Positions 1 through 6,580 are shown, counted from the first letter of the stretch. The stretch: 17,511 nt of DNA from Pseudobacteroides sp035370245 (GCA_035370245.1 DAOOVO010000089.1:1-17511); one strand, 5' to 3'. The notes: generated by a model not told the origin, from the letters alone. Program-made: numbers and translations.

Positions 1-54
1 GAAGTTGTCAAGGTACATCTATTGTAAAAAAAGAGTTTATGCAGTGGAATCAAC
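1..54. repeat. Left copy of 54-bp terminal inverted repeat
   Basis: The first 54 bases are the exact reverse complement of the last 54 (17458-17511); identity stops at base 55. No reading frame from inside the window runs into this copy. A perfect repeat placed exactly at both ends is what remains when an assembly stops at two inverted copies of a multicopy sequence such as an insertion sequence. No transposase is inside the window, so the element type cannot be named. Confidence 0.9.
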
Positions 55-94
55 ACTTTATTATAGGTGTTATGGTTTCGTCATTTTTTTATTT

Positions 95-132
95 ATGAGA
101 AATATGGTTAATGCCATACCGCAATTTCTCAT
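95..132 (+). promoter_or_regulatory. Hairpin in the modABC leader
   Basis: ATGAGAAAT (95-103) pairs perfectly with ATTTCTCAT (124-132), and an inner ATGG (104-107) can pair with CCAT (114-117). It lies about 50 bases before the modA start, with no T-run after it, so it is not a typical terminator. A regulatory RNA element or a protein-binding palindrome are both possible. I cannot match it to the Moco riboswitch consensus by eye. Confidence 0.4.
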
Positions 133-184
133 GACCCGATCAGGATTTCTATTTTCTAATGATTGAATTTATGGGGGAATGGAT

Positions 185-1027
185 ATGAAAAACTATAAAA
201 TGGTAATATTTTTAATACTATCTACTTGTTTGATGTTGTTTATGGTTGCATACGGTCAGCAGGCATCGGAACAAAGCAGCCGTGAAATTTCTTCACAAGA
301 AACTCCGGTAAATGCTTCAAATGATACGAAGAAAGTATCGTTAACAGTTTCGGCGGCGGCAAGTCTCAAAGATGCCATGGAGGAAATTAAGGTGGAATTT
401 AATAAAGAAAGACCTGATTTGACCATTACATATAATTTTGGTTCTTCAGGGGCATTGCAGCAGCAGATTGAAAATGGAGCCGATGTAGACGTGTTTATAT
501 CAGCAGGAACGAAGCAAATGAATACGTTGAAAGATAAAAAACTTATAGTGGAAGAAACACAAAAAAACTTTTTGGAAAATGAATTGGTTCTTGTAGTGTC
601 GAAAGAGTCATCATTAATTTCTGATTTTAAAGATCTAAAAAACGATAAAGTTAAAAAAATAGGTATGGGTGAACCTAAAAGTGTTCCTGCAGGACAATAT
701 GCAGATGAAGTTTTAACGAAGCTTGATATTCTAAACTCAATTAAATCCAAGATCGTATACGGTAAAGATGTTAAAGAGGTTCTTGCATGGGTTGAAACGG
801 GAAATGCGGATGCGGGAATGGTTTATGAAACTGATGCTATAGCTTCCGAAAAGATAAAAGTTGCAGCAAAAGCACCGGAAGGTTCCCATGAGCCTATTTA
901 TTATCCGGCAGCTGTAATTGGTACAAGTAAGAAGCTACATGAGGCAAAAGTGTTTATTGATTTTATTTATAGTTCAAAGGCAAAACCTGTTTTTGAGAAG
1001 TATGGTTTTAAATTTATTGCAAAATAA
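185..1027 (+). CDS. modA: Molybdate ABC transporter, substrate-binding protein ModA
   Basis: Extracellular oxyanion-binding subunit that captures molybdate (or tungstate) and delivers it to ModBC. After an N-terminal hydrophobic export segment and a Ser/Gln-rich linker, the mature domain begins with the ModA hallmark VSAAASLKDAMEEI and continues with FGSSGALQQQIENGADVDVF, AGQYADEVL and AWVETGNADAGMVYETDA, all landmark ModA segments that carry the oxyanion pocket. Length, 280 residues, is normal. An in-frame ATG lies at 179, but the GGGGG ribosome site at 173-177 is properly spaced only for the ATG at 185, so that start is chosen. The export segment lacks a clear lipobox (LSTC is weak and followed by more hydrophobic residues), so whether it is a lipoprotein is open. 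First gene of modABC, 33 bases before modB. Confidence 0.95.
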   Translation: MKNYKMVIFLILSTCLMLFMVAYGQQASEQSSREISSQETPVNASNDTKKVSLTVSAAASLKDAMEEIKVEFNKERPDLTITYNFGSSGALQQQIENGADVDVFISAGTKQMNTLKDKKLIVEETQKNFLENELVLVVSKESSLISDFKDLKNDKVKKIGMGEPKSVPAGQYADEVLTKLDILNSIKSKIVYGKDVKEVLAWVETGNADAGMVYETDAIASEKIKVAAKAPEGSHEPIYYPAAVIGTSKKLHEAKVFIDFIYSSKAKPVFEKYGFKFIAK

Positions 1028-1060
1028 TTATACAAATAAAAAAAGAAGGGAAGTTAGAAT

Positions 1061-1741
1061 ATGGATTATTCACCTTTATGGATCTCAATTAATACATCAT
1101 TATGTGCAACGCTAATTACCTTCTTTTTAGGAATTGCAGCAGCGTGGTTTCTCGCTTGGTATAGAGGAAGGCTTAAAGGAGTTATAGACAGCATTTTTAC
1201 TCTTCCTATGGTATTGCCTCCTACTGTTGTGGGATTCATGCTTCTAGTAATATTTGGAAGATATGGCCCTGTTGGAAAGATATTAAATTATGTTGGAATT
1301 CAGATAATTTTCTCGTGGCCGGCTACTGTTATTGCCGCCACAGCGGTTGCATTTCCGATGATGTACAAAACTGCAAAGGGAGCCTTTGAGCAGATTGATA
1401 GGAATTTGATATATGCAGCGAGGACTTTGGGAGTTTCAGAATGGAGAATTTTCTGGAAGGTTACCGTTCCACTTGCTTGGCCGGGAATAGCAGCCGGCAG
1501 CGTACTTTCCTTTGCCAGGGCACTTGGTGAATTCGGTGCAACACTCATGATTGCGGGAAATATCCCCGGAAAAACACAGACAATACCCATAGCAATATTC
1601 TTTTCTGCTCAGGGTGGAGAAATGGATAAAGCAATATTGTGGGTTGTTCTTATATTTGTAATTTCGCTTATAGTTATGATATTAATGAATCATTGGAATG
1701 AGTATCAAAGGAAAAAAATCATGTCAACAGGGAGGCAATAA
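1061..1741 (+). CDS. modB: Molybdate ABC transporter, permease ModB
   Basis: Integral membrane subunit forming the molybdate channel. The 226-residue protein has several hydrophobic spans and the ModB signature LPMVLPPTVVGFMLL near residues 48-62. The cytoplasmic EAA-type coupling loop, around YAARTLGVSEWRIFWKVTVP (118-137), contacts the ModC ATPase. RALGEFGATLMIAGNIPGKT (153-172) is also characteristic of molybdate permeases and separates it from the closely related sulfate permeases. A GAAGGGAAG ribosome site precedes the ATG. It lies between modA and modC, its TAA stop directly abutting the modC ATG, which suggests translational coupling. Confidence 0.95.
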   Translation: MDYSPLWISINTSLCATLITFFLGIAAAWFLAWYRGRLKGVIDSIFTLPMVLPPTVVGFMLLVIFGRYGPVGKILNYVGIQIIFSWPATVIAATAVAFPMMYKTAKGAFEQIDRNLIYAARTLGVSEWRIFWKVTVPLAWPGIAAGSVLSFARALGEFGATLMIAGNIPGKTQTIPIAIFFSAQGGEMDKAILWVVLIFVISLIVMILMNHWNEYQRKKIMSTGRQ

Positions 1742-2812
1742 ATGGAGTTGTTTGTAGATATTAAAAAGAAGCTTTCGGGGTTTACTCTTGATGTAAGCTT
1801 TGAGACTAAAAAGGGCGTTTTGGGTCTACTTGGAGCATCAGGTTCCGGTAAAAGTATGACGCTTAAGTGCATTGCAGGCATCGAGAAGCCTGATAAAGGA
1901 AGAATAATTCTTAATGATCGTGTGTTGTTCGATTCGGATAAAGGAATTAATATGCCATGCAGATTGAGAAAGGTTGGATATCTATTTCAGAACTATGCAT
2001 TGTTTCCCAATATGACAGTTGAAGAAAACATCGGGTTTGCTTTAAATGATAGACATAAGGAAGAAAGAAAGCGGATTGTCCGGGAAAAAATAGAAATGAT
2101 GAGATTGGAGGGACTTGAAAAAAGATATCCTTCCCAGCTTTCAGGAGGACAACAGCAAAGGGTTGCATTAGCACGGGCTTTGACCATTGAGCCGGAAGTG
2201 TTGCTTTTGGATGAACCGTTTTCTGCATTGGATGATCATTTAAGAGCTTTTTTAACCAAGCAGCTTATTGATACATTATCGGACTATAAAGGGGTTACAT
2301 TGTTCGTAACTCACAACATGGAGGAAGCATATAAAATATGCGATGGTCTCATGGTGTTAAAAGGCGGCAGTGCGGAAGCATTAGGGGATACAATAAATAT
2401 ATTTGAAAGACCGCCTACGGTAGCAGCAGCACAATTAACGGGATGCAAGAATTTTTCCAAAGCACGATATTTGTCTCAAAATGAGTTGATGGCGGATGAC
2501 TGGGGAATTAAGCTGGTTACAGGAGAAATAATAAGTAAGAATATTGATACGGTAGGAATCCGTGCTAATTACATAAAAGAAGCATCAGAAACCAATAGTG
2601 AAAATGTATTTCCGTGCTGGCCCAGTTTCGTGAGTGAAGGACCGTTTAGGGTAACGATATATTTATCTATTGGGAAAAAAAAGACAAATAGCGAAAAATA
2701 TCATTTACAGTGGGAGATTTCCAAAGAAAAGTGGTTCCATATTAAGGACACACCGCTGCCGTGGAAAATATATTTAAATCCTGAAAAAATCATGTTGTTT
2801 GATAAAGGATGA
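1742..2812 (+). CDS. modC: Molybdate ABC transporter, ATP-binding protein ModC
   Basis: Cytoplasmic ATPase that powers molybdate import. All nucleotide-binding motifs are intact: Walker A GASGSGKS (31-38), Q-loop Gln near 83 (LFQNYALFP), ABC signature LSGGQ (133-137), Walker B VLLLDEP (153-159) and switch His191 in FVTHNMEEA. The last third (about 220-356) is where family members carry a TOBE/Mop oxyanion-sensing domain; here it is divergent and I see no clean Mop motif, so regulatory binding by this domain is uncertain. Length 356 is usual for ModC. It starts immediately after the modB stop and ends the operon before the hairpin at 2846-2887. Tungstate or related oxyanions cannot be excluded as substrates. 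Confidence 0.93.
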   Translation: MELFVDIKKKLSGFTLDVSFETKKGVLGLLGASGSGKSMTLKCIAGIEKPDKGRIILNDRVLFDSDKGINMPCRLRKVGYLFQNYALFPNMTVEENIGFALNDRHKEERKRIVREKIEMMRLEGLEKRYPSQLSGGQQQRVALARALTIEPEVLLLDEPFSALDDHLRAFLTKQLIDTLSDYKGVTLFVTHNMEEAYKICDGLMVLKGGSAEALGDTINIFERPPTVAAAQLTGCKNFSKARYLSQNELMADDWGIKLVTGEIISKNIDTVGIRANYIKEASETNSENVFPCWPSFVSEGPFRVTIYLSIGKKKTNSEKYHLQWEISKEKWFHIKDTPLPWKIYLNPEKIMLFDKG

Positions 2813-2845
2813 GTGAAATAAATAATAAAATAAAATGTGAACACA

Positions 2846-2887
2846 TAGTTAAACCGTCTCGGAAATAAAAACGAGGCGGTTTAACTA
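2846..2887. terminator. Hairpin terminator between modC and the convergent repeat-protein gene
   Basis: A 16-bp stem (2846-2861 with 2872-2887, one G-U wobble) encloses a 10-base A-rich loop. It sits between the modC stop and the stop of the convergent minus-strand gene. Neither side has a long T-run directly after the stem, so termination efficiency is uncertain; the placement suggests a shared bidirectional terminator. Confidence 0.7.
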
Positions 2888-2943
2888 TATACGGGTGTTT
2901 TGGAACATTTAAATTTTATTTAACTATTTTTGTTTAAAATGTG

Positions 2944-3891
2944 CTAACTTGTAGAGCACATGGAACAGCTTGAGCAATTTGAACATTTATTCTGCACAGG
3001 TCTTACAAAGGGTTCTATAATAAAACTGTTTTCTTCTATTTTGTATTTATCCTTTTCATTAAATATCACAATGTCATTGCAAAATTCTATTTTCAGTGTC
3101 TGATAATATATCTCCTGATCACACATTTGCTTTATTTGAAATGGTGAATAAATTTTTGATGTATTGTTGGGCCCTTTTATGGTTATTTTGTTGTCTGAAG
3201 ATATAAGAGACTTAACTTTCCCATCTTCAGTAAATGCTAATGAATTTTTATCCCCGGTGACACCATTGGCATTAACATCAAAAGATTTTATATTGCCGAT
3301 TGGTGTCATTATATCAATGGGTTCAATAGGTTCAATTGATTTTATACTGCCGTCAGGATATAATGAAAATCCTATCCTTATTCGTTGTTTGCCTATGGGG
3401 GTATTTATATAGATATATTCATTTGGCCACAAAGTAATACTTTTTACTGTTCCGGTTTCGTAAAAGCCGATGCTTATAATTTTTGTTTTAAAGCTTCCAA
3501 ATGGAAAATCAAAATAAAATTCTTTGGCTAGATTGTATTCGTCATTTTCGTCCCAATATGCTGTAATATGCCCGTTAAGCGGGAAAATTTTTTTTATTTT
3601 GCCGCTATTATAAAAAGTAATAAGTTCGGCTGGAAGTTTGCCGACACAGGTGTCTATTTCAACTTGATCTTGAAGTGCAATTCTTTTTAAAATTCCGTTT
3701 TCGAAAAATGAAACAGAATACGTGTTTTTACGTCTTATTTCGGCATGATCATACTGAGGCACTAGAATGCCGAAAGGAGTATTGAGCTCATTTCTTTCGC
3801 TCAAAACGCAATCTTTTAACTGTTGATTAGGATAGGTAGTGTATAATGAAATGGATTTTAATTCTCCATAATTGGTCGAATATGAATACAT
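2944..3891 (-). CDS. Unrecognised repeat protein with C-terminal CX2CX2CX2C tail
   Basis: I do not recognise a named family. The 315-residue protein has no signal peptide or membrane span and consists of about six degenerate units with the core F-Y-x-x-G-x-h-K-S-I: GELKSISL (9-16), FFENGILKRIAL (62-73), FYNSGKIKKIFP (93-104), FYETGTVKSITL (143-154), LYPDGSIKSIEP (177-188) and FTEDGKVKSLI (220-230), several followed by a TPIG turn (for example 164-167 and 196-199). This resembles MORN-variant beta-hairpin repeats as in YwqK-type proteins. The extreme C-terminus holds Cys303, 306, 309 and 312 in exact CX2CX2CX2C spacing, a candidate metal or Fe-S site. An AAAGGAG ribosome site is well spaced from the ATG. 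It follows the anfO-like gene by 88 bases on the same strand, so co-transcription and a metal or nitrogenase-related role are plausible, but that is inference. Confidence 0.85.
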   Translation of the reverse strand: MYSYSTNYGELKSISLYTTYPNQQLKDCVLSERNELNTPFGILVPQYDHAEIRRKNTYSVSFFENGILKRIALQDQVEIDTCVGKLPAELITFYNSGKIKKIFPLNGHITAYWDENDEYNLAKEFYFDFPFGSFKTKIISIGFYETGTVKSITLWPNEYIYINTPIGKQRIRIGFSLYPDGSIKSIEPIEPIDIMTPIGNIKSFDVNANGVTGDKNSLAFTEDGKVKSLISSDNKITIKGPNNTSKIYSPFQIKQMCDQEIYYQTLKIEFCNDIVIFNEKDKYKIEENSFIIEPFVRPVQNKCSNCSSCSMCSTS

Positions 3892-3979
3892 GATGGTAGC
3901 ACTCCTTTCGTTTTATTGTAATATTTTATCATTATTTTATAATATTTCATATTTGTTTTCTGCATTTATATTGAATACA

Positions 3980-4603
3980 TCATGCTGATATTACAACTTT
4001 ATAAGTATTATCTTCGAGTTTTGATATATCATATTGAAAACCCTGTAGTTTAAACTCATTATCAAACCATTTGGGAATATGGCCGCATATAATTTCAAGT
4101 GCTTTGAAATTCCTGTTTGACAGAAATGGAAGCAGCACCTTCTTTGACGAAAGATCCGGATATGAGCTTAAAACTTCCTTAAGGTCAATAAAGTAATTGC
4201 CTTTGGTTTCTGTTTCTATAGGATAAGGTGTAATTGTTTGTTGGTTGGCATTTAATGCTCGCTTGCTTTCTTCTATTTCAGAAGCTAATATGGATTCTAA
4301 AAATTGTTCAGGTTTACCTTCAGCTTCATAAATATTAAATCCGTTTGCTTCTAAAACGCTAAAAAGCTGACCGACAACTTCTTTGGCGACGAATACTTTG
4401 CAATCGCCTAACTGTGCAATCATTTCGGAAATGGTGCTGCGTAAACCGATAATAGATGTAGTTTTTAATAATGAAAAATCAATTTCATTTGTTATGCTCC
4501 ATGAATTACTTGTATCGTTGTAGGCATAGACCTTAACGATGCCTTCTTCATTTGGTGCTGCTGTGTTGCCTTCTTTATTAAGAAATATTGAAATAGATTT
4601 CAT
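3980..4603 (-). CDS. anfO: AnfO-family protein (Fe-only nitrogenase accessory)
   Basis: The 207-residue protein matches my knowledge of the AnfO/Anf1 family throughout. It has an N-terminal MKSISIFLNKEG strand, a central segment LGDCKVFVAKEVVG (65-78) followed by EGKPEQFLE (95-103), a C-terminal GNYFIDLKEV (135-144), then LLPFL (157-161) and IICGHIPKWF (171-180). No signal peptide or membrane span is visible, so it should be cytoplasmic. Characterised AnfO genes lie just downstream of anfHDGK and support iron-only nitrogenase; the biochemical role is unsettled. No nitrogenase gene is in this window, but the molybdate transporter next door fits a nitrogen-fixation neighbourhood. An AGGGGGAATC ribosome site precedes the ATG. 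It is preceded by its own sigma-A promoter and an intrinsic terminator in the leader, suggesting attenuation. The gene symbol is by family resemblance. Confidence 0.8.
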   Translation of the reverse strand: MKSISIFLNKEGNTAAPNEEGIVKVYAYNDTSNSWSITNEIDFSLLKTTSIIGLRSTISEMIAQLGDCKVFVAKEVVGQLFSVLEANGFNIYEAEGKPEQFLESILASEIEESKRALNANQQTITPYPIETETKGNYFIDLKEVLSSYPDLSSKKVLLPFLSNRNFKALEIICGHIPKWFDNEFKLQGFQYDISKLEDNTYKVVISA

Positions 4604-4644
4604 ATTGATTCCCCCTGTATTGTATAAAATATATAGCCGATAAT

Positions 4645-4685
4645 AAAAAAGCTACGAAACTTTGTTATAAACAAAGTGGCGTAGC
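4645..4685 (-). terminator. Intrinsic terminator in the anfO-like leader (possible attenuator)
   Basis: Read on the minus strand: a GCTACG/CGTAGC stem (4651-4656 with 4680-4685), a 2x2 internal loop, then an 8-bp ACTTTGTT/AACAAAGT stem with a 3-base loop, followed by six T (4645-4650). This is a textbook rho-independent terminator. It lies downstream of the promoter at 4749-4777 and only about 40 bases before the anfO-like start, so it either ends read-through from the upstream gene or attenuates anfO transcription. TAGCC before and GGCTA after the hairpin could pair around it. Confidence 0.85.
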
Positions 4686-4714
4686 GTCATGGCTAATTAT
4701 ATGAACTTTTATTA

Positions 4715-4745
4715 TAAGTCTTGTTAGATTTAATTCTTGTTAAAT
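4715..4745. repeat. Tandem 15-bp direct repeat at the anfO-like transcription start
   Basis: TAAGTCTTGTTAGAT (4715-4729) and TAATTCTTGTTAAAT (4731-4745) match at 13 of 15 positions with a 16-base period. On the minus strand each contains AACAAGA. They sit at the predicted transcription start and first transcribed bases, a position suited to a DNA operator or to tandem RNA sites for a regulator. No known regulator is assigned. Confidence 0.5.
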
Positions 4746-4748
4746 TTA

Positions 4749-4777
4749 ATTATAATAGAATACACAAAATATTGCAA
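4749..4777 (-). promoter_or_regulatory. Sigma-A promoter for the anfO-like gene
   Basis: On the minus strand TTGCAA (-35, 4772-4777) is separated by exactly 17 bases from a perfect TATAAT (-10, 4749-4754). Transcription should begin near 4742, giving a leader of about 140 bases before the anfO-like ATG that contains the terminator at 4645-4685. Confidence 0.75.
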
Positions 4778-4848
4778 TATCTGTTTAGGTATCTGAAAAA
4801 TGTGAGCTATTTGTCATGTAGAGAATGGAGGGAAAATTCCTATTTCTT

Positions 4849-5332
4849 TTATTTATTTGCGATTTCCTCCAGTATGAATAATACGCTTAAAGGATAACTG
4901 TTCACCGGTATATGGCCTTCTGTTCCATAAGGTTCTTTCCATTCATAAGCATGTTGGTTATTGGCATAAACCTTACAAATAAAACCCTTGATATTATAAA
5001 TACAATAAGCTTTATTATCGCCAATGTAAGGGCATGAATAGTTAAATTTAACTGTCCCCAATCCTGTATTACCGACATAATATTCGACACTTCCTTCACA
5101 AAAGGGAGTAGCACTATCCCAACCCGTTATATGAAAACTGGTTTCACCATAGGGAGAAATAACTTTTTTAGGTAGTGATGCATATTTACTCCAATAATTT
5201 TTTGCTTCTTTTAAAATTAGATATTCTTTTGTCTTGTTTAAAATGGTAACATAGCATCTGAGATATTTATTTCTGGTATCATAAATTAATGTAGAACTTA
5301 AAAGGACAATAAAAAAAATGATTATGATACAT
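4849..5332 (-). pseudogene. Aegerolysin/ET79-like small protein, frameshifted at a T8 tract
   Basis: An open frame of about 150 codons runs down to the TAA at 4849 but has no usable start: an in-frame stop lies just upstream. In the neighbouring frame an ATG (5332-5330) sits 8-9 bases after a good AAAGGGGA site, so the intended start is clear. The two frames join if the T8 tract (A8 at 5311-5318 on the plus strand) had seven bases, giving about 160 residues: a hydrophobic N-terminus (FFIVLLSSTLI), then a Cys- and aromatic-rich beta domain. Segments such as ISPYGETSFHITGW, CEGSVEYYVGNTGLGTVKF and SCPYIGDNKAY resemble the aegerolysin / crystal protein ET79 fold of small membrane-interacting beta-sandwiches; this is recall, not a search. 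The indel could be sequencing error, phase variation or decay. It is transcribed toward the anfO-like gene. Confidence 0.65.
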
Positions 5333-5419
5333 AAAAATTATCCCCTTTAATAAAAAAGTCTATGGAATTATTTAAAAAGTCTACATAAAATAAAATGACG
5401 GGTTGTTTCGAACATGTAT

Positions 5420-5460
5420 AAAACAAAGATTGACTATAATAAAGCCAATCTTTGTTTTTT
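5420..5460. terminator. Bidirectional-type terminator after the coiled-coil gene
   Basis: A 13-bp perfect stem (5420-5432 with 5446-5458) has a 13-base loop. It follows the stop of the minus-strand coiled-coil gene and precedes the aegerolysin-like gene, insulating the two. On the minus strand the stem ends in TTTT then ATAC. Confidence 0.8.
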
Positions 5461-5467
5461 ATATTAT

Positions 5468-6403
5468 TTAGATAGCTGCTTCTGTTGGTACAGGCGGTAC
5501 TGGTGGAGCTGGTGGTGTAGGAGGAGTTGGAGGAGTTGGTGGTGTAGGTCTTAAACTCTTTATATATTCATTGAGATCTTTTTCCTTAGCAGCTAAATCA
5601 CTTGCTAAAGCTTTTTCTTCTTCAATAAGTGAAGCTAAAGCTTCTTCGTCAACTTCTTCAGCTTCCTTAGCAGCCTTGATATCTTTTCTTAATGCATCAA
5701 GGTCGGAACGAAGAGCTGATATTTCTTCTTTGGATGCTATTATTTTAGCAGCTTCTTCTTCACCGAACTCAGCTACTAACTTAAGATTTTCTTTATAAAT
5801 TCTTAAAGCATCTTCTTTAGCTTTTAAATCTGCTTGCAAAGCTTTTTCTTCATCAAGAAGTGAAGCTAAAGCTTCTTCATCAACTTCTTCAGCTTCTTTA
5901 GCAGCCTTTATTTCTTTTCTTAATGCATCAAGGTCGGAACGAAGAGCTGAAATTTCATCTCTGGATGCTATTATTTTAGCAGCTTCTTCTTCACCGAACT
6001 CAGCTACTAACTTAAGATTTTCTTTATAAATTCTTAAAGCATCTTCTTTAGCTTTTAAATCTGCTTGCAAAGCTTTTTCTTCATCAAGAAGTGAAGCTAA
6101 AGCTTCTTCGTCAACTTCTTCAGCTTCTTTAGCAGCCTTAATTTCTTTTCTAAGTGAATCCAAGCTTGTATGTATTGATTTGATTTCATTTTGAGAAGCA
6201 ATAATTATTAAAGCAGCTTCTTCACCGAATTCATTAGTCAACCTGTCAACTTCTGATTCAACACTGATAACCGGAGCCGGAACTGGTGTAGGCTTAACTG
6301 GTGCAGTTGTTTCTGAAGTTGAATCTGTTGCAAATGAACAAAAAGTTACTGATACTAGTAGTGTTGATGTTAATGCAGCACTTACATACCTTTTAATAGA
6401 CAT
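5468..6403 (-). CDS. Secreted coiled-coil repeat protein with Pro-rich C-terminus
   Basis: No named family recognised. The 311-residue protein opens with a signal peptide (MSIKRYVSAALTSTLLVSVT, cleavage probably after the SFA ending at residue 25) and a Thr/Pro linker. Three 77-residue repeats follow (55-131, 132-208, 209-285), each with FGEE near its start, then heptad-like Glu/Lys/Ala/Leu helices including IKAAKEAEEVDEEALASL, so a long extracellular coiled coil is expected. The end (286-311) is a PTPPTPPTPP-type Pro-rich tail that could span or contact the wall. No sortase, S-layer or dockerin motif is visible. An AAAGGAGAGG ribosome site is ideal. It is divergent from sigI-rsgI and preceded by a sigma-I-type promoter (6469-6496), so it is probably a SigI target and may work with RsgI at the cell surface; that role is inference. 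Confidence 0.85.
   Translation of the reverse strand: MSIKRYVSAALTSTLLVSVTFCSFATDSTSETTAPVKPTPVPAPVISVESEVDRLTNEFGEEAALIIIASQNEIKSIHTSLDSLRKEIKAAKEAEEVDEEALASLLDEEKALQADLKAKEDALRIYKENLKLVAEFGEEEAAKIIASRDEISALRSDLDALRKEIKAAKEAEEVDEEALASLLDEEKALQADLKAKEDALRIYKENLKLVAEFGEEEAAKIIASKEEISALRSDLDALRKDIKAAKEAEEVDEEALASLIEEEKALASDLAAKEKDLNEYIKSLRPTPPTPPTPPTPPAPPVPPVPTEAAI
5549..6241 (-). repeat. Three tandem 231-bp coding repeats
   Basis: Units at 6011-6241, 5780-6010 and 5549-5779 are exactly 231 bases (77 codons) each. The coding-strand 3' part of the first unit and most of the second are nearly identical at DNA level, while the outer ends have diverged, as expected for recent internal duplication. 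Unit number could vary between strains by recombination, and short-read assembly could have collapsed copies. Confidence 0.9.
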
Positions 6404-6468
6404 AAAATATCCTCTCCTTTAAAAATATTATTTGAAAAATTTAGATGGTTAACCGTCTGCTTTAGGTA

Positions 6469-6496
6469 TTCGAATTTTGTGTTTTTTTTTTGTTCG
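6469..6496 (-). promoter_or_regulatory. Sigma-I-type promoter for the secreted coiled-coil gene
   Basis: On the minus strand CGAAC (6496-6492) runs into a 10-base A-tract (6491-6482), and CGAA (6472-6469) follows 24 bases after the first C. A -35 A-tract with a -10 CGWA is the pattern I know for clostridial SigI promoters. A near-palindrome, AGATGGTTAACCGTCT (6443-6458), lies just after the expected start of transcription. Confidence 0.65.
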
Positions 6497-6525
6497 GTTT
6501 GACAAAGAAAAATTTTTTTTATGTA

Positions 6526-6552
6526 CGAACAAAAAAATACAAATTTTTCGAA
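6526..6552 (+). promoter_or_regulatory. Sigma-I-type promoter for sigI-rsgI (autoregulation)
   Basis: CGAAC (6526-6530) followed by a 7-base A-tract (6531-6537), then CGAA (6549-6552), 23 bases from C to C. It closely matches the divergent minus-strand promoter, implying that SigI drives its own operon. The sites overlap the ATG at 6521, which therefore cannot be the sigI start. Confidence 0.65.
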
Positions 6553-6580
6553 TATACTATATGAGGGACGGTGTTTATGT

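Noticed and set aside
95..166. A 23-codon open frame (ATG at 95 to TGA at 164-166) in the modA leader, a possible leader peptide
   Set aside because: No ribosome site precedes it, and its first half coincides with the hairpin, which explains the sequence better.
4902..5114. A 70-codon minus-strand frame inside the aegerolysin-like gene
   Set aside because: It is an overlapping frame; the neighbouring frame gives a longer coherent beta-rich protein with a proper ribosome site upstream.
5549..6241. The three repeats considered as a CRISPR-like or other non-coding repeat array
   Set aside because: Units are contiguous, 231 bases, in phase with the reading frame and without spacers, so they are coding duplications.
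6521..6580. N-terminal extension of sigI from ATG 6521
   Set aside because: The ATG lies just upstream of the CGAAC/A-tract of the predicted promoter, has no ribosome site, and the extra residues do not resemble SigI N-termini.
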